Source of the DNA: Gammaproteobacteria bacterium
GTDB taxonomy: Bacteria; Pseudomonadota; Gammaproteobacteria; Immundisolibacterales; Immundisolibacteraceae
Length of the DNA stretch: 7,661 nucleotides
Assembly (NCBI GenBank): GCA_003526065.1
Contig: DQBD01000178.1
Location: 643 to 8,303, forward strand
Reading direction: 5' to 3'
The notes beneath the pieces are model-generated. The model did not search any database. It was not told where the DNA came from and was given only the letters and a program-made list of their open reading frames with translations. Of this stretch, positions 6,645 through 7,661 are shown piece after piece (positions within the stretch are counted from its first letter, which is position 1; each line of letters opens with the position of its first letter). The position numbers were made by a program, and so were the translations under genes.

Positions 6645-7661
6645 ATGTTGGCAGTTATTCGAGAAAACCTCTTTATTCCTTTGGGTTTCGTCGGCGCCCT
6701 CGGCCTGTCGACGGCCATGGCCGAACCGGTGCCCGTGGGCACGCAGATCGATGCCGGAAACGTCGAGCAGTACAAGGCCATGCTGCCGACCGGGACCTAC
6801 GTCAACGTCAAGGCAGGCGAGGTGCTGAAGGTCATTCCCACCACGCCGCTGGAGCAGCTGGTCGACCCGAAGTGGCTGGAGCTGACCGAGGCCAACAGGG
6901 GCAAGGCCAAGATGCTGGATGAGGCCGGCACCTGGGGGCTCGCCGACGGTTCGTTCTGGCCCGGCGGTTATCCGTTCCCCGGCACGGACGATCCGCGCGA
7001 GATGATGGCCAACTTCCAGTATCACCTGACCCCGGACGACATCGACACGATTCCGGCCGGCGGCCACATGGGTGGTTTCTCGCTGGTCAATGGCGATGGC
7101 AAGGAATACAAGCGGTTCATCATCAACCTCACGCAACGCCGCATGACCGGGCGCGTGTGGACGCCGCCGCTGGGCGCCGAGCCCGGATACGAGGACGAGC
7201 TGTACCGCACCAACACGATGTTCTTCGAGCCGTACGACTCGAAAGGCGTGATCAGCATGAACGTCATCTACCGCGATCAGGCGGCCTTGCCCGATGCCTA
7301 CGTGTATGTGCCGGTGTTGCGCCGCGTGCGGCGCCTGTCCAGTTCCCAGCGCGCCGATGCCATTCAGGGGTCGGATCTGACGGCCGGCGATGTCGACACC
7401 TTCGCCGATCCGCTGGGAATGTGGGACTTCAGGCTGCTGGGGACCGAAACCCTGCTGGTCAACCAGACCGGATCGCCGCCGTCCGAGGGCATGCTGGATA
7501 ACAGCGTGCAGCCGGTCGCCTCTTACTACCCGTCGCCGTATACGGCCGTCGAATCCCGCCGGGTGCACATCATCGAGGCGACCCCTCGTTACAGCACGAT
7601 TTATTCAAAGAAGGTCCTGTACGTGGACTCGCAAACGTACCGGCCGGTACGTTTGCGAGTC
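6645..7661 (+). CDS. DUF1329 family exported protein (3' end missing)
   Basis: The visible 339 codons encode an N-terminal signal sequence with a hydrophobic core (about 9-23) and cleavage after A-M-A (24-26), then the DUF1329 pattern: Y-K-x-M-L-P-x-G (about 44-50), WGLADGSFWPGGYPFP, P-A-G-G-H-M-GGF, Y-x-YVPVLRRVRRLSSSQR and a late YSKKVLYVDSQTYR. DUF1329 proteins are annotated as outer-membrane lipoprotein-sorting-like; no lipobox Cys is visible here, so a soluble periplasmic location is likely. It follows the DUF1302 gene by 54 bases, with GGGAG (6632-6636) eight bases before ATG 6645. Family members usually continue well past the YVD-x-Q-T-Y-R motif, so the 3' part is missing at the window edge. 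The last six codons lie in the second arm of a perfect palindrome and may not be genuine. Confidence 0.88.
   Translation, partial: MLAVIRENLFIPLGFVGALGLSTAMAEPVPVGTQIDAGNVEQYKAMLPTGTYVNVKAGEVLKVIPTTPLEQLVDPKWLELTEANRGKAKMLDEAGTWGLADGSFWPGGYPFPGTDDPREMMANFQYHLTPDDIDTIPAGGHMGGFSLVNGDGKEYKRFIINLTQRRMTGRVWTPPLGAEPGYEDELYRTNTMFFEPYDSKGVISMNVIYRDQAALPDAYVYVPVLRRVRRLSSSQRADAIQGSDLTAGDVDTFADPLGMWDFRLLGTETLLVNQTGSPPSEGMLDNSVQPVASYYPSPYTAVESRRVHIIEATPRYSTIYSKKVLYVDSQTYRPVRLRV
7626..7661. repeat. Perfect 36-bp palindrome at the window end
   Basis: The arm GACTCGCAAACGTACCGG (7626-7643) is followed directly by its exact reverse complement (7644-7661), with no loop and no mismatch. The dyad centre is CCGG|CCGG at 7643/7644. 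It lies inside the DUF1329 reading frame, has no following T run, and ends on the last base of the window. A terminator is unlikely. Either it is a fold-back artefact at a contig end or a real palindrome that may extend beyond the window. Confidence 0.9.

Noticed and set aside
6540..7568. Minus-strand open frame of 342 codons opposite the DUF1329 gene
   Set aside because: It is a compositional shadow; the sense frame has a signal peptide and family motifs.
7626..7661. Terminal palindrome considered as a rho-independent terminator
   Set aside because: It lies within a conserved reading frame before the expected end of the protein, has no loop and shows no T tract.

Overview
The window is a high-GC stretch carrying nine genes, all on the + strand. 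They are separated by about 13-55 bases, most have recognisable Shine-Dalgarno sequences, and there are no internal terminators, so they look like one long catabolic operon. The first gene enters from the left edge as its last 23 codons and the last gene runs off the right edge. The paired DUF1302 and DUF1329 envelope genes point to a proteobacterium, most plausibly a gammaproteobacterium that degrades hydrophobic or aromatic compounds. That placement rests on gene content and GC bias only.

Left and centre (97-5022): six genes form two parallel three-gene cassettes. Cassette A is a 116-aa helical protein of unknown function (97-447), an NTF2/SnoaL-fold protein (461-1003) and a Rieske non-haem iron oxygenase (1035-2255). 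Cassette B is a second 116-aa protein homologous to the first (2287-2637), a luciferase-like flavin monooxygenase (2680-3774) and a second Rieske oxygenase homologous to the first (3805-5022). The order is small protein, partner enzyme, Rieske oxygenase in both. This suggests duplication of a core 'small protein + Rieske' unit with different middle genes. No ferredoxin, ferredoxin reductase or flavin reductase is encoded here, so electrons must come from elsewhere.

Right (5073-7661): a DUF1302 outer-membrane beta-barrel candidate with a signal peptide and C-terminal Phe is followed by a DUF1329 exported protein, incomplete at the window edge. These two families commonly occur together near hydrophobic-substrate catabolism genes. 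The simplest reading is that the envelope pair helps handle or take up a hydrophobic substrate that the two Rieske oxygenases and the flavin monooxygenase oxidise. The substrate cannot be read from the sequence; polycyclic aromatic, steroid or terpenoid compounds are all possible.

The last 36 bases (7626-7661) form a perfect palindrome inside the DUF1329 reading frame and stop exactly at the window end. This may be an assembly fold-back rather than real sequence, so the final six codons should be treated with caution. The most novel item is the uncharacterised 116-aa protein family, present twice and each time in a Rieske cassette.
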